DNA of 50,884 bases from JAQIBY01 sp046546095 (GCA_046546095.1 JBKGYK010000014.1:1-50884); one strand, 5' to 3'. Positions 1 to 8,986 are shown, counted from the first letter of the stretch. Notes: generated by a model from the sequence alone, not told the origin. Made by a program: numbers and translations.

Positions 1-116
1 CCTTTAGGGCGGGGTTTTTAAGGCGAAAAACGCAATGGGCTTTAGCCCTGATATTATATTTGATAAAATATTCCACGAATTTGCAGTAGAGCCCTGTTTA
101 TTATATTTGTATCATC
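1..116. other. short leader region, no gene
   Basis: These 116 bases precede the first gene. They contain a short dyad GGGC-TTTA-GCCC (37-48) and a G-rich start, which may be the tail of a dispersed repeat cut by the window edge. I see no coding frame and no clear promoter. Confidence 0.3.
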
Positions 117-629
117 ATGATTGAATACATCAGCAATAAACAACATTATGAGCGGGTACTGAAAGCCACTTACAGTGCCAGAGAAACATTATGGATCGGC
201 ACAGCTGACATCAAGGATTTGCATGTAAGTTACCGTGGTAACTTTACTCCTTACTTATATGTTTTGGCTGAAATGCTGAAAAAGGGCACTTCGGTGCGAC
301 TGATCCATGCCAAAGAACCCGGAAAAAATTTCCGCAGGGATTTTGACAAATATCCTGCCCTGAGAAATCAACTGGAGCGCATGCTATGCCCAAGGGTGCA
401 TTTCAAAATCATCATCATTGACATGCAAAAGGCTTATATCGGCTCAGCAAATCTTACCGGAGCCGCAATGGGAGCTAAATCACCCGACAGGCGCAATTTT
501 GAATCGGGAATTTTTACTGATGAGCCTGATCTGGTACAACAAACCATTCAGCAATTTGACGAAGTATGGATGGGAAAACACTGCAAAACATGTGCGCGCA
601 GGGAGTTCTGCCTTGATGGCATTGTATAG
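117..629 (+). CDS. phospholipase D-like domain protein, single HKD motif
   Basis: A 170-residue protein of the phospholipase D/nuclease superfamily. The one visible HKD motif is H-x-K-x4-D (HFKIIIIDMQKAYIGSANLT, about residues 96-115), which is followed by the usual G-S-A-N-L-T stretch. Enzymes with one motif per chain, such as the Nuc nuclease, work as dimers, so a dimeric phosphodiesterase or nuclease is likely. The C terminus has three cysteines spaced C-x2-C-x5-C (CKTCARREFC), which could bind a metal. There is no signal peptide, so it is probably cytoplasmic. It converges on the acyl-CoA ligase gene. The substrate cannot be told: DNA, RNA and phospholipid are all possible. Confidence 0.75.
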   Translation: MIEYISNKQHYERVLKATYSARETLWIGTADIKDLHVSYRGNFTPYLYVLAEMLKKGTSVRLIHAKEPGKNFRRDFDKYPALRNQLERMLCPRVHFKIIIIDMQKAYIGSANLTGAAMGAKSPDRRNFESGIFTDEPDLVQQTIQQFDEVWMGKHCKTCARREFCLDGIV

Positions 630-662
630 AAAGCATTTGTCTGCAGGAAACCTGCCATTACC

Positions 663-2300
663 TTACTCGTACATGAACCGCTTAATTTTATGCGTTGCTG
701 TTTTTTCAAATTCATCCGGCTGAACGACAACCATCTGCAAACGGGAATACCTGTTCACCCTGGAGTTAACGAAATCCTGCAGGTCTTTTCTCAGTACTTC
801 AAGCTTTTCTTCCACCCGTTCGTGAATATCATGACGCATATTTTGAAATTTCTCTTCAATTTCCTCACGGTTAAAATGCACCAGTGCCACCAACTTGCCT
901 TTGCGTTCAACAACGACAGATTCGGTAACATAAGAATAATTGTTAATGACAGACTCTATATCTTCAGGATAAATGTTTTCTCCATTGGCTCCGAGAATCA
1001 TATTTTTGGTACGTCCGCGTAAATAGAGCCGGCCTTTCCTGTCAAATATGCCCAGGTCTCCGGAACGGAAATATCCGTCATCTGTAAATACTTCATTGGT
1101 CAGTACCGGGTTTTTATAATACCCTTTCATCACATTGGGGCCTTTAATCAGTACTTCCCCAATGGCACCTCCGTCACGTCCATCGCTGATGCGGATATCG
1201 GCACCTCTGACTGCCGGCCCGGTGGACTGCAGTTTGGTTTTGAAAGGAGCACAACCTGCAGAAAGCGGAGCCGTTTCTGTCAGGCCATAGCCGATGGCAT
1301 AAGGAAATTTTGCATCAATCAAAAATCTCTCAACCCTGGCATCCAGCTTGGCACCACCAATGCCGAAAAATTTCAATTCTCCGCCAAAAGCTGTTTTGAT
1401 TTTTTTGCCGGCCAGATAATGCACCAGTCTGCGGAAAGGTGCCAGCCTATACATTAAAGTAATCAAACCACCGCTTTCAAATTTGCTGAATACTTTTTTA
1501 CGCACAACTTTCTCAATGATCATTGGTACGGTCAGCATAAGTGTCGGCTTAACTCTTTTCATTGCCGGCATCAATACTGAGGCTGTGGGTGGTTTTCTAA
1601 TGTAAGTAACACTTGCACCGTTCAGCACGGGCAGCAACAGACCCAATGTGTTTTCATAGGCATGTGACAAAGGCAAAACAGAGAGAAATCTGTCATCCTG
1701 GTTGACAGGTTGCACGCCATCACCCTGAATTGCATTAACTATCAAATTCTTGTGGGTAAGCTTCACACCTTTTGAGTTTCCTGTTGTTCCGGAGGTATAG
1801 ATAATCACAGCCAAATCATCCTCAGCGATTTCCGGGATGTCTGGCTCCACCGGCTGTGCATTTGCGTCTCCTTTCAGGATACTCATATCATCAAGCATGA
1901 TAATGGTTTCGGGCAGAGCATTTACCTCATCATCAAATTTCTTTTCCAGTTTTTCAGAGACAAGTAGAAATCTGGCTTCCGAATGTGTAAGGATGTTGAG
2001 AATTTCATGCTTTTGCAGATCCGGCAGCATGGGAACAACAATGGCTCCCATACTTGTGGCTGCAAAATAAGCTATTGCCCAGTTGGGACTGTTATTTGAC
2101 AACAAAGCAAGCTTATCACCGGGGCTCAGGCCTAATCCGGCCAGCTTTTTCTGAGTTTCCTCAATTGCCTCATGCATTTCTGCATAGGTCATCAATTTTT
2201 CTTCATCAAAACCAAGAGCCTTGTTTTGTGAATAACGGGATTTGCTGTTCCTCAGCAGACCCTGAAAAGTCAAAGCACTAAGATTCTGTCTGTGTTCCAT
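663..2300 (-). CDS. long-chain fatty acid-CoA ligase (AMP-forming)
   Basis: A 545-residue member of the adenylate-forming superfamily, which activates a carboxylic acid with ATP to an acyl-AMP and then forms the CoA thioester. The P-loop-like motif YTSGTTGNSKGV lies near residue 170, GYGLTETAP near 340, and the hinge region SGDLGIFDRKGRLYLRGR near 415. The C-terminal lysine motif THKIKR is intact at the end. Overall layout (ENIYPEDIE, long charged C-terminal segment) is typical of long-chain acyl-CoA synthetases, so fatty acids are the likely substrate. The ATG at 2298-2300 begins the conserved N terminus. It is divergent from the rhodanese gene across about 170 bp. Confidence 0.87.
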   Translation of the reverse strand: MEHRQNLSALTFQGLLRNSKSRYSQNKALGFDEEKLMTYAEMHEAIEETQKKLAGLGLSPGDKLALLSNNSPNWAIAYFAATSMGAIVVPMLPDLQKHEILNILTHSEARFLLVSEKLEKKFDDEVNALPETIIMLDDMSILKGDANAQPVEPDIPEIAEDDLAVIIYTSGTTGNSKGVKLTHKNLIVNAIQGDGVQPVNQDDRFLSVLPLSHAYENTLGLLLPVLNGASVTYIRKPPTASVLMPAMKRVKPTLMLTVPMIIEKVVRKKVFSKFESGGLITLMYRLAPFRRLVHYLAGKKIKTAFGGELKFFGIGGAKLDARVERFLIDAKFPYAIGYGLTETAPLSAGCAPFKTKLQSTGPAVRGADIRISDGRDGGAIGEVLIKGPNVMKGYYKNPVLTNEVFTDDGYFRSGDLGIFDRKGRLYLRGRTKNMILGANGENIYPEDIESVINNYSYVTESVVVERKGKLVALVHFNREEIEEKFQNMRHDIHERVEEKLEVLRKDLQDFVNSRVNRYSRLQMVVVQPDEFEKTATHKIKRFMYE

Positions 2301-2321
2301 AATCGGTTATCCTTTCAGCGG

Positions 2322-2354
2322 TGAAAGTACGGTAATATTTTACTATTATCCAAA
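2322..2354 (-). promoter_or_regulatory. candidate promoter for the acyl-CoA ligase gene
   Basis: On the minus strand a TTTG (2351-2354) is followed after 21 bases by TACTTTCA (2322-2329), an imperfect match to the Bacteroidota -7 consensus TAnnTTTG. It lies just upstream of the start codon at 2300. The -7 match is only partial. Confidence 0.35.
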
Positions 2355-2468
2355 TGATTTTTCACCATCAGATAAACAGTTTTCATACCTGATATGTTCA
2401 AGGGCTGCTACATTCCAAAACATTATGCAGGGATATATGTTCTAAATGAAAGATACAAACAATATATT

Positions 2469-3746
2469 ATGGATAAAATCACTGTGACGGACCTCAGAAG
2501 GCTGTCTGAGGATGAGAATGCTGTACTGCTTGATGTTCGTTCTATGGATACCTATAATGGATGGAAACGACCTGGTGAAAACAGAGGTGGTCATATTCCC
2601 GGTGCCAAATCTTTACCTGCGCATTGGGCAACTTATATTGACTGGATAGAAATTGTGAGAAACAAAAACATCACAGATTACCCAACGATTGTTGTCTATG
2701 GCGACAAACCTGCAGAAATAAAGCATGTTTGCTATCTGCTGGAAAAAACCGGGCATAAGGATGTACGGTATTTTGAGGATTTTACGGAGATGTGGTTAAA
2801 CAATCCGGATATGCCGGTGAGCAGCCTTAAACGATATCAGCATCTGGTGCCGCCCTGGTGGCTAAGACAGGTTGCAGAAGGGATAAAGCCCGATCATATG
2901 TATGGTGAGCATGCTGTGATTTGTCATGTACACTACCGGAATCCGGATGACTACAAGGCCGGTCACATACCGGGATCAATACCGCTGGACACCAACGATC
3001 TGGAATCCACCGAGACATGGAATCGCCGCAGCCCTGAAGAACTGGAATCATCTCTTACCAGGCATGGAATCAATAAAAACAGCACAGTAATATTGTATGG
3101 CAGATTTTCTCATCCCGACAACAAATCGGATTTTCCGGGCAGCAATGCCGGTCATCTGGGCGCCATGCGTGCTGCTGCCATCATGCTTTATGCCGGTGTA
3201 AAAGATGTTAAGATATTGAACGGTGGCCTGCAGGCATGGCGGGATGCCAGGTTTCCTGTGGTCAGAGAAGAAACCAAAGCACACCCGGTCAAAATTTTTG
3301 GCGGACAGATTCCGGGAAGGCCCGAACTCATGATAGATACGCCGGAAGCCAAAGAGCTTATCAAGAGCTCTCAGGGAGAAATCGTAAGCATCAGAAGCTG
3401 GAGGGAGTGGATAGGTGAAGTCAGCGGTTATAATTATATTGAAAAGAAGGGCCACATTCCCGGAGCCGTATTTGGTAACTGCGGCACAGATGCTTACCAC
3501 ATGGAAAATTACAGAAACCTTGATCACAGCATGCGTGAATATCAGGAAACCGAAGCCAACTGGAGAGAAATCGGTGTAACACCCGATAAAAAAATTGCAT
3601 TTTATTGCGGAACCGGCTGGAGAGGCAGCGAAGCATTTCTGAATGCCTGGCTGATGGGCTGGCCCAATGTTTCGGTGTATGATGGTGGATGGTTTGAGTG
3701 GAGCAGTGATCCGGACAACCCGATTTCAACCAAAGAAACAGACTGA
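2469..3746 (+). CDS. eanB: multi-rhodanese sulfurtransferase, EanB-like ergothioneine synthase
   Basis: A rhodanese-family protein of 425 residues from ATG 2469; an in-frame ATG at 2394 would add 25 residues that look non-homologous. Three rhodanese-like modules are visible (about 1-125, 130-275, 295-420). Only the last has a catalytic cysteine, in the loop YCGTGWRGS (Cys380); the matching loops of the first two lack Cys (VVYGDKPAE, ILYGRFSHP). From memory, Chlorobium EanB uses Cys412 followed by Gly-Thr414, with Tyr353 as a key residue. Here Cys380-Gly-Thr382 is preceded by Tyr321 at the same spacing of 59 residues. EanB transfers sulfur from polysulfide onto hercynine C2 to give ergothioneine. 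The next gene, 2 bp away, is an EgtD-type methyltransferase, which makes hercynine. A generic thiosulfate sulfurtransferase is the alternative. Confidence 0.78.
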   Translation: MDKITVTDLRRLSEDENAVLLDVRSMDTYNGWKRPGENRGGHIPGAKSLPAHWATYIDWIEIVRNKNITDYPTIVVYGDKPAEIKHVCYLLEKTGHKDVRYFEDFTEMWLNNPDMPVSSLKRYQHLVPPWWLRQVAEGIKPDHMYGEHAVICHVHYRNPDDYKAGHIPGSIPLDTNDLESTETWNRRSPEELESSLTRHGINKNSTVILYGRFSHPDNKSDFPGSNAGHLGAMRAAAIMLYAGVKDVKILNGGLQAWRDARFPVVREETKAHPVKIFGGQIPGRPELMIDTPEAKELIKSSQGEIVSIRSWREWIGEVSGYNYIEKKGHIPGAVFGNCGTDAYHMENYRNLDHSMREYQETEANWREIGVTPDKKIAFYCGTGWRGSEAFLNAWLMGWPNVSVYDGGWFEWSSDPDNPISTKETD

Positions 3747-3748
3747 TT

Positions 3749-4753
3749 ATGCCATACAAGAACAGCACTGAAGTAATTGAGAAGACAGATATCCTTGACC
3801 TGTCCCCGGAACAGAATCAGGAGGAAGTAAAAAAGGAAATCATCGAAGGACTCTTTGCTGAGAACAAATCCATATCCAGCAAATTCTTTTATGATGCCAA
3901 AGGTTCTGCCCTGTTTGAAGAAATCACACGGCTTGAAGAGTATTATCCCACACGGAGTGAAAAAAGCATACTCCAATCCGCAGGCCGTTCTCTGATAAAG
4001 GAAGCTGCTCCCCTCTGCATAACCGAACTGGGTAGTGGCGATCCTTCCAAAATATCAATCCTGTTGTCCCGGCTCACTGCCAGGGAAAGATCCGGGATAA
4101 CATACCGTCCGGTTGATATCAGCAGAACAGCTGTAGAGGATTCTCTGTTGCGTTTGCATGAACTTTTCCCTGAGCTTAGGACAGAAGGTGTAATCATGGA
4201 TTTTACAAACCAATTACAGCATATGCCTGAAGCTGAAAAAAATTTATATTGTTTTCTGGGCTCTACGCTTGGTAATTTCTCCCGCCGGCAGGCTCTGCAA
4301 TTTCTCGAAAACCTCAGGGAAAATATGAAAGAGCATGATTTTCTAATTCTCGGTCTTGATCAGGTCAAAGAGACAGACATACTGGAACGGGCATATAATG
4401 ATAAAACAGGTATCACAGCAGCATTTAACCGGAATATTCTATCCCATCTTAACCGGATTATCCATGCCACATTCAGGGAAAATGATTTTGAGCACCTTGC
4501 TTTTTACAATCAGGAAAAGGAACGCATTGAAATGCACCTGAAAGCCAGACACAACATCATGGTCAACAGTCCGTATTTTCCAGCTCCACTACGCATTAAC
4601 AAGGACGAATACATACATACGGAAAATTCCAACAAATTCACACAACAATCAGGCCGCGAGCTCCTGAAAAAGGCAGGTTTCACTCAGGTAAACTCTTTTA
4701 CAGACAAATACTCATGGTTTGATGTGTTGTTACTGAAACCTGATAAGCGCTGA
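3749..4753 (+). CDS. eanA: L-histidine N-alpha-methyltransferase (EgtD/EanA type)
   Basis: A 334-residue SAM-dependent methyltransferase that trimethylates the alpha-amino group of histidine to form hercynine, the first step of ergothioneine synthesis. EgtD family signatures run the whole length: FFYDAKGSALFEEI and YYPTRSEKSIL near the N terminus, the SAM-site ELGSGDPSK, YRPVDIS, FLGSTLGNF, GLDQVKE, TAAFNRNILSHLNR, AFYNQEKERIEMHL and the C-terminal HTENSNKF. Family length is about 320 residues, so it is complete. It lies 2 bp after the rhodanese gene, so the two are surely cotranscribed. No EgtB (sulfoxide synthase) or EgtE is nearby, which favours the oxygen-independent EanA/EanB route. An EgtD homologue with another acceptor is less likely. 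Confidence 0.87.
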   Translation: MPYKNSTEVIEKTDILDLSPEQNQEEVKKEIIEGLFAENKSISSKFFYDAKGSALFEEITRLEEYYPTRSEKSILQSAGRSLIKEAAPLCITELGSGDPSKISILLSRLTARERSGITYRPVDISRTAVEDSLLRLHELFPELRTEGVIMDFTNQLQHMPEAEKNLYCFLGSTLGNFSRRQALQFLENLRENMKEHDFLILGLDQVKETDILERAYNDKTGITAAFNRNILSHLNRIIHATFRENDFEHLAFYNQEKERIEMHLKARHNIMVNSPYFPAPLRINKDEYIHTENSNKFTQQSGRELLKKAGFTQVNSFTDKYSWFDVLLLKPDKR

Positions 4754-4815
4754 AAGAAATAATCAAAGTTTCAGATCAACCACCTGCTTCCGGTTTTTGT
4801 TTTGGGAAAGACGTT

Positions 4816-6267
4816 TCACCATTTGACGGTAAAAACACTGGCAAAACTACTATTTTCAACTTCAAGCACCTGCAATTGCTGACGATGAGCCGCCTGTTTG
4901 TACTCAACAAATTCATAATGATTGTCCCCGTTCATATCAAGCATGCTCTGTAAATAACCGGTTCCACATTCAGATTTTTTGGTAGAGGGAATCCATTGCC
5001 GGATTTCTGCACCATTTCCATAAGTAAGCATACGCAGCTTTCCGGAACCCGGATCACAGAAACCATCTTCGTCTGCAGGCTTATAAGCAACAATCCACCG
5101 GACAGTGTCGAACAAACCGTCATTATCAATATCAGTTCTGAGAACATCAACAAAAGTACGGGAGTAATCTTCATTCCGGTTTATTTCTTTAGAATCAGGC
5201 ATTACACCCAAACTATCTGAAGCAGGAATCATCTCACTGCCATCATGATCCTGCAACAGAATTTTTGCTCTTTCATGGAACGGATTGTGGGAAGACGTAA
5301 ATGCCAGATATGCATCGGGGCTCTCTCCGTAGTTCAGAATGATGGAAGGGGTTGATGCTCTTACCTCAAGATATTGCTGCAAACTGGCCTGATTGACAAA
5401 AGCCATAGCCGGGAAAAGATATCGCTCTCTGCTGTAACAATAAAAATGGTTGTGACACATCAGCGTATCCTTTCCGCTTAATACATAAATATATGCCGGA
5501 TCAACCTGTAGCAACTCATCAATATTGTACCACCGGTTTCCGCTATACCCACCAACAATGCAATCCAGCTCCATACTAACAATCAGGTCTGTCATAGGAT
5601 AGTGCATTTCAGACCGGGCATTGTCAACGGCAGAAGTCATTATTTTTTTCACTTCATTAAATTCCTTTCTAACAGCCTGTTGGTAAACACTATCCCTTTG
5701 TTCGGCAGAGTGGTAAATCTGAAAGTGAAATACAAGTTTATGATGATAAGCATCACGCCATGTGAGATAAAAATGCTCAATCCCGCCCCCCTGCTCATTT
5801 TTATAGCTTATGGATTCTTTGAAAATTGTATCTGATGCCACTTCCAGAGTATCGTACTTATGATATTCTCCGGGCTGGTAATAGGATTCATATACCTCAT
5901 GAGCATCGGCTGTACAAATCTGACAAGGAAACTGATGAACATCCAGCCTCAAACTGTCAAATCCGGGAAAACCTGAGACCGGCATCAAATCAAAAAGCGC
6001 ATAGCCACGGGCATTTTTCAGCAGAACAGTTTGCTGCGGCACTGACATTTCAAGTTTTCTGTTCCATATCGCAAGGTCAATATAACTTGTTTGCGCAATG
6101 GTATCGGCAGAAGAATTGGACCCTGTCACTGAATCATGCCTTCCGGTATCAGGAGTCTCTGTCGCTTCTGCTGCTTCCTGCACCGGTTCATTCTGTTTCC
6201 CGGAGTTCTTACAAGCTCCGGAAATCAAAAGCAAACCTATCAGAATTATAAATACCCACCGATGCAT
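4816..6267 (-). CDS. hypothetical lipoprotein with calcium-loop-like motifs
   Basis: A 483-residue exported lipoprotein of unknown function. The signal peptide ends in the lipobox ISGAC (lipidated Cys19) and is followed by a low-complexity linker rich in E, T and S (about 20-60). The middle part has no family I recognise. Near the C terminus two acidic repeats, DIDNDGLFDTV and DMNGDNHYEFVEY, resemble FG-GAP/VCBS calcium-binding loops. It is likely anchored in the periplasm or outer membrane. It stands alone, convergent with eanBA and 162 bp downstream of the pirin gene on the same strand. Confidence 0.7.
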   Translation of the reverse strand: MHRWVFIILIGLLLISGACKNSGKQNEPVQEAAEATETPDTGRHDSVTGSNSSADTIAQTSYIDLAIWNRKLEMSVPQQTVLLKNARGYALFDLMPVSGFPGFDSLRLDVHQFPCQICTADAHEVYESYYQPGEYHKYDTLEVASDTIFKESISYKNEQGGGIEHFYLTWRDAYHHKLVFHFQIYHSAEQRDSVYQQAVRKEFNEVKKIMTSAVDNARSEMHYPMTDLIVSMELDCIVGGYSGNRWYNIDELLQVDPAYIYVLSGKDTLMCHNHFYCYSRERYLFPAMAFVNQASLQQYLEVRASTPSIILNYGESPDAYLAFTSSHNPFHERAKILLQDHDGSEMIPASDSLGVMPDSKEINRNEDYSRTFVDVLRTDIDNDGLFDTVRWIVAYKPADEDGFCDPGSGKLRMLTYGNGAEIRQWIPSTKKSECGTGYLQSMLDMNGDNHYEFVEYKQAAHRQQLQVLEVENSSFASVFTVKW

Positions 6268-6429
6268 AAGTGCAATTTTTACTATTATCCTATCTCCAAA
6301 TACAGTGCCACATCGAAAATCCGAAGATAAGAAAAAAGTATGGATGCTATCTAACCATCATAAAATTAACTTATAAAAAGGGGATTTAAATTTTCAATCC
6401 CTCCCATCATTCATATCATTTATTACAAA

Positions 6430-7143
6430 CTAATTTTGCATGGGAAACTCCATCAACAGAAAGCGGGAATCCTTCAAACCTTGTATGGTCAGTTTGTCTG
6501 TCCGGCTGACACCAATGGCATCCCTCGCTCTGAGTTTTTCCCCGGCCACCTCAAGCTCACCACTGATCAGGAAAAGATATACTCCGTTATGATCATGATG
6601 AAAATGATGTTCCAGCTTATTACCGGCTTCCACAAGAGAAATATAAAACCAGGCATCCTGATGCAACCACATGAGCCCATCATCCTGATCCGGTGAAATA
6701 ATCTGAACCAATTGGTTGACTTGCTTTTCCGGATAAAATGTTTTTTGTTGATAACGGGGTGTAAGATTGCGCTCCCTCGGAAACAACCAGATTTGCAGCA
6801 AATTGACAGCCTGCTCATCGTCAGGATTGTATTCACTGTGAAGCACCCCGGTACCGGCACTCATTACCTGAACATCACCTTCCTGAATCATGGATGTATT
6901 GCCCATATCATCCCTGTGCTCCAGATATCCACTCAATGGAATGGTGATGATCTCCATATTTTCATGCGGATGCATATCAAAACCCCTGCCAGGTGCAACA
7001 ATATCATCATTCAAAACCCGCAGCACACCAAAGTGCAGACGTTGTGGGTTATGCCAGCCTGCAAAACTAAAACTGTGTCTGGCTTTTAGCCATCCATGGT
7101 CAGCTTTTCCGCGGTTTTCTGATCTGTACAAAGTTTTTTCCAT
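6430..7143 (-). CDS. pirin family bicupin protein (YhhW/YhaK-like)
   Basis: A 237-residue pirin. The N-terminal cupin carries the signature HSFSFAGWHNPQRLHFG, followed by the metal-site segment GFDMHPHENMEIITIPLSG and EGDVQVMSAGTGVLHSEYN, where the three His and one Glu ligands of the family lie. The C-terminal half (about 130-237) is the second, divergent cupin. Bacterial YhhW-type members can open quercetin by dioxygenation in vitro; the physiological substrate is generally unknown. It is cytoplasmic, and length matches the family. It is divergent from a secreted T9SS protein, with strong dyads in the shared 162-bp region that suggest a repressor site. Confidence 0.88.
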   Translation of the reverse strand: MEKTLYRSENRGKADHGWLKARHSFSFAGWHNPQRLHFGVLRVLNDDIVAPGRGFDMHPHENMEIITIPLSGYLEHRDDMGNTSMIQEGDVQVMSAGTGVLHSEYNPDDEQAVNLLQIWLFPRERNLTPRYQQKTFYPEKQVNQLVQIISPDQDDGLMWLHQDAWFYISLVEAGNKLEHHFHHDHNGVYLFLISGELEVAGEKLRARDAIGVSRTDKLTIQGLKDSRFLLMEFPMQN

Positions 7144-7261
7144 AAATAATCTCGTTTTAAGATGTTTTTGCTTGCCTTGCTATGTAAGGAAATTGAGAAG
7201 ATTTCTCCTTAATCACTGATTGAAAGGCCAATAAAAGTCTCTTACAGAATAAACAATGTTT

Positions 7262-7280
7262 ATTTAGAATTGTTCTAAAT
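7262..7280. promoter_or_regulatory. perfect dyad, possible operator
   Basis: ATTTAGAA (7262-7269) and TTCTAAAT (7273-7280) form an 8-bp perfect inverted repeat with a 3-bp centre. A smaller dyad, AAAC-AAT-GTTT, lies immediately upstream (7251-7261). The site is 26 bp before the start of the T9SS protein gene and 119 bp before the pirin gene. AT-rich dyads of this form are typical of MarR-type repressor sites. No regulator gene is next to it. Confidence 0.45.
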
Positions 7281-7305
7281 AGTAAATAGGTAAAAAACGG
7301 TAATT

Positions 7306-8916
7306 ATGGAAACAAAAAAAACGTACATATTTATACTGATACTAATACTGATAGGTTCTTTCACTGCAAAAGCTCAGTTTGCAGGAGGCAGCGGTACGGA
7401 AGCAGATCCTTATCAGGTAAGCAATCCTTCAGAGCTGAACGAAGTAAGAAACCATTTGGGCAGTCATTTCATCCAGACAAATGATATAAATCTGAGGAAT
7501 TATGATCATGACAATGACGGAAAAGGCTGGCTGCCTCTGGGTGGTTCCGGCTCAACCGACAGATTTTACGGACATTATAATGGTCAGGGTCATGTCATCT
7601 ATGATCTCAGGATTGACAGGCCTCTTACCAACAATATCGGTTTGTTCGGTCATGTTGGTGTTGATGATGATGTAACTGAAATCAGCATTACCAATGTAGG
7701 ACTGATCAACGCAGAAGTTGCCGGTGCTCGTGGCGTAGGTGCTCTGGCGGGACGTGTCACGGCTAATCAGCACACTAAAATAGAATATGCCTGGGTTAGG
7801 AGTTCTGTTGTTACAGGTGATGGTGCCATTGGTGGTCTTGTTGGATCAAACAACAGCCACCGCTCTACTGCCAACAGTGATGGATATAAACCCCGGATTT
7901 CCAAATCATTTGCCATTACAGATGTATACTGGTCGGAAAACAATACAGGAGACAAATTCGGAGGTCTTGCCGGCTGTACCCAGAAAGGGATCATCATCAA
8001 TTCCTATGCCCGCGGGTCTGTGAATGTGGATAATACAACAGCCCAAATCAGCAGTGTTGAACGAGTAGGCGGTCTTGTAGGTTGTGGTCTGCAACGTGCA
8101 GAAATATTCTATTCCTACTCCAGCAGTCTGGTGAATGTGCCAGCCAGCAACCCATCGGTGACAAATGTGGGTGGTCTTTTGGGCACCTATGATGGTAATA
8201 CGACACTTGTCAGCGCTTACTGGGACACAGAAACTTCAGGCTGGAACACCAGCCCTGGCGGTGAAGGCGAAACCACAGCAGACATGAACACGCAATCAAC
8301 TTTTGTAGATTATGATTTCACCGGTATCTGGGGAATAGACCCAAGCATCAATGACGGTTATCCATATTTGCTGAGTGATTACACCGGTATATTGCCTGTG
8401 AGCCTGAAATATTTCACAGCCAAACCTGCAGACAATGGCATTGAGCTTCTTTGGGAAACAGCATCAGAAACCAACAATGATTATTTCACCATTGAAAAAA
8501 GCACTGATGGGAAAGTATTTGTACCGGTAGTCACAATAGATGGAGCCGGAAACAGCAAGAGAAGCATTGAATATACCTATTTTGACAATGTCATGGCTGA
8601 AGAACAAATATATTATCGTTTGAAACAAACCGATTTTGACGGGCAATATTCTTATTCCCCAACGCAGATTATCCAACGTAACGATCAGGATAACACCGAT
8701 GCAGAACTATATCCAAATCCCAACAGGGGAGATTTTACCCTAAAGCATGAGAATAACGGTTACAATACATTTCGGATAATTTCAATTGACGGAAGAATGA
8801 TACATCAGGGCCAACTGGAACCCTGGTCAACTCAGATCAACATGCCGGAGGTATCAAAAGGCACATATTATTTCCAGGCAGAAGGACTAAAACCAATACG
8901 TTTCATTGTCAGATAA
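7306..8916 (+). CDS. secreted GLUG-repeat protein with T9SS type A sorting domain
   Basis: A 536-residue exported protein. Residues 1-24 are a signal peptide ending in AKAQF. Residues about 30-360 show repeated short segments of the GLUG type (GVGALAGRV, IGGLVGSNNS, FGGLAGC, VGGLVGCG, VGGLLGTY), a beta-helix-like architecture found in bacterial surface proteins. After a linker comes an FN3-like segment beginning ILPVSLKYFTAK, common just before sorting domains. The last 75 residues (LYPNPNRGDFTL to the end) form a T9SS type A C-terminal signal. It should be secreted through the outer membrane and attached or released by the T9SS. The ligand or role is unknown. Confidence 0.85.
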   Translation: METKKTYIFILILILIGSFTAKAQFAGGSGTEADPYQVSNPSELNEVRNHLGSHFIQTNDINLRNYDHDNDGKGWLPLGGSGSTDRFYGHYNGQGHVIYDLRIDRPLTNNIGLFGHVGVDDDVTEISITNVGLINAEVAGARGVGALAGRVTANQHTKIEYAWVRSSVVTGDGAIGGLVGSNNSHRSTANSDGYKPRISKSFAITDVYWSENNTGDKFGGLAGCTQKGIIINSYARGSVNVDNTTAQISSVERVGGLVGCGLQRAEIFYSYSSSLVNVPASNPSVTNVGGLLGTYDGNTTLVSAYWDTETSGWNTSPGGEGETTADMNTQSTFVDYDFTGIWGIDPSINDGYPYLLSDYTGILPVSLKYFTAKPADNGIELLWETASETNNDYFTIEKSTDGKVFVPVVTIDGAGNSKRSIEYTYFDNVMAEEQIYYRLKQTDFDGQYSYSPTQIIQRNDQDNTDAELYPNPNRGDFTLKHENNGYNTFRIISIDGRMIHQGQLEPWSTQINMPEVSKGTYYFQAEGLKPIRFIVR

Positions 8917-8957
8917 TTTCACATCCGGCAAGATCACTTATTTCAAATCAAACCAAG

Positions 8958-8986
8958 CGGGGCAGGATAATTTCCTCCCCGTTTTT
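8958..8986 (+). terminator. intrinsic terminator after the GLUG/T9SS gene
   Basis: A GC-rich stem (CGGGG pairing with CCCCG, then AGGA with TCCT, one bulged C, loop TAATT) is followed by TTTTT. It lies 42 bp after the stop at 8916. The T-run overlaps the stop codon of the convergent flavodoxin-like gene. Confidence 0.8.

Noticed and set aside
37..48. GGGCTTTAGCCC dyad as a terminator or repeat element
   Set aside because: The arms are only 4 bp and the full element, if any, is cut by the window edge.
643..655. GCAGG-AAA-CCTGC hairpin between the phospholipase D-like gene and the acyl-CoA ligase gene as a terminator
   Set aside because: No T-run follows on either strand.
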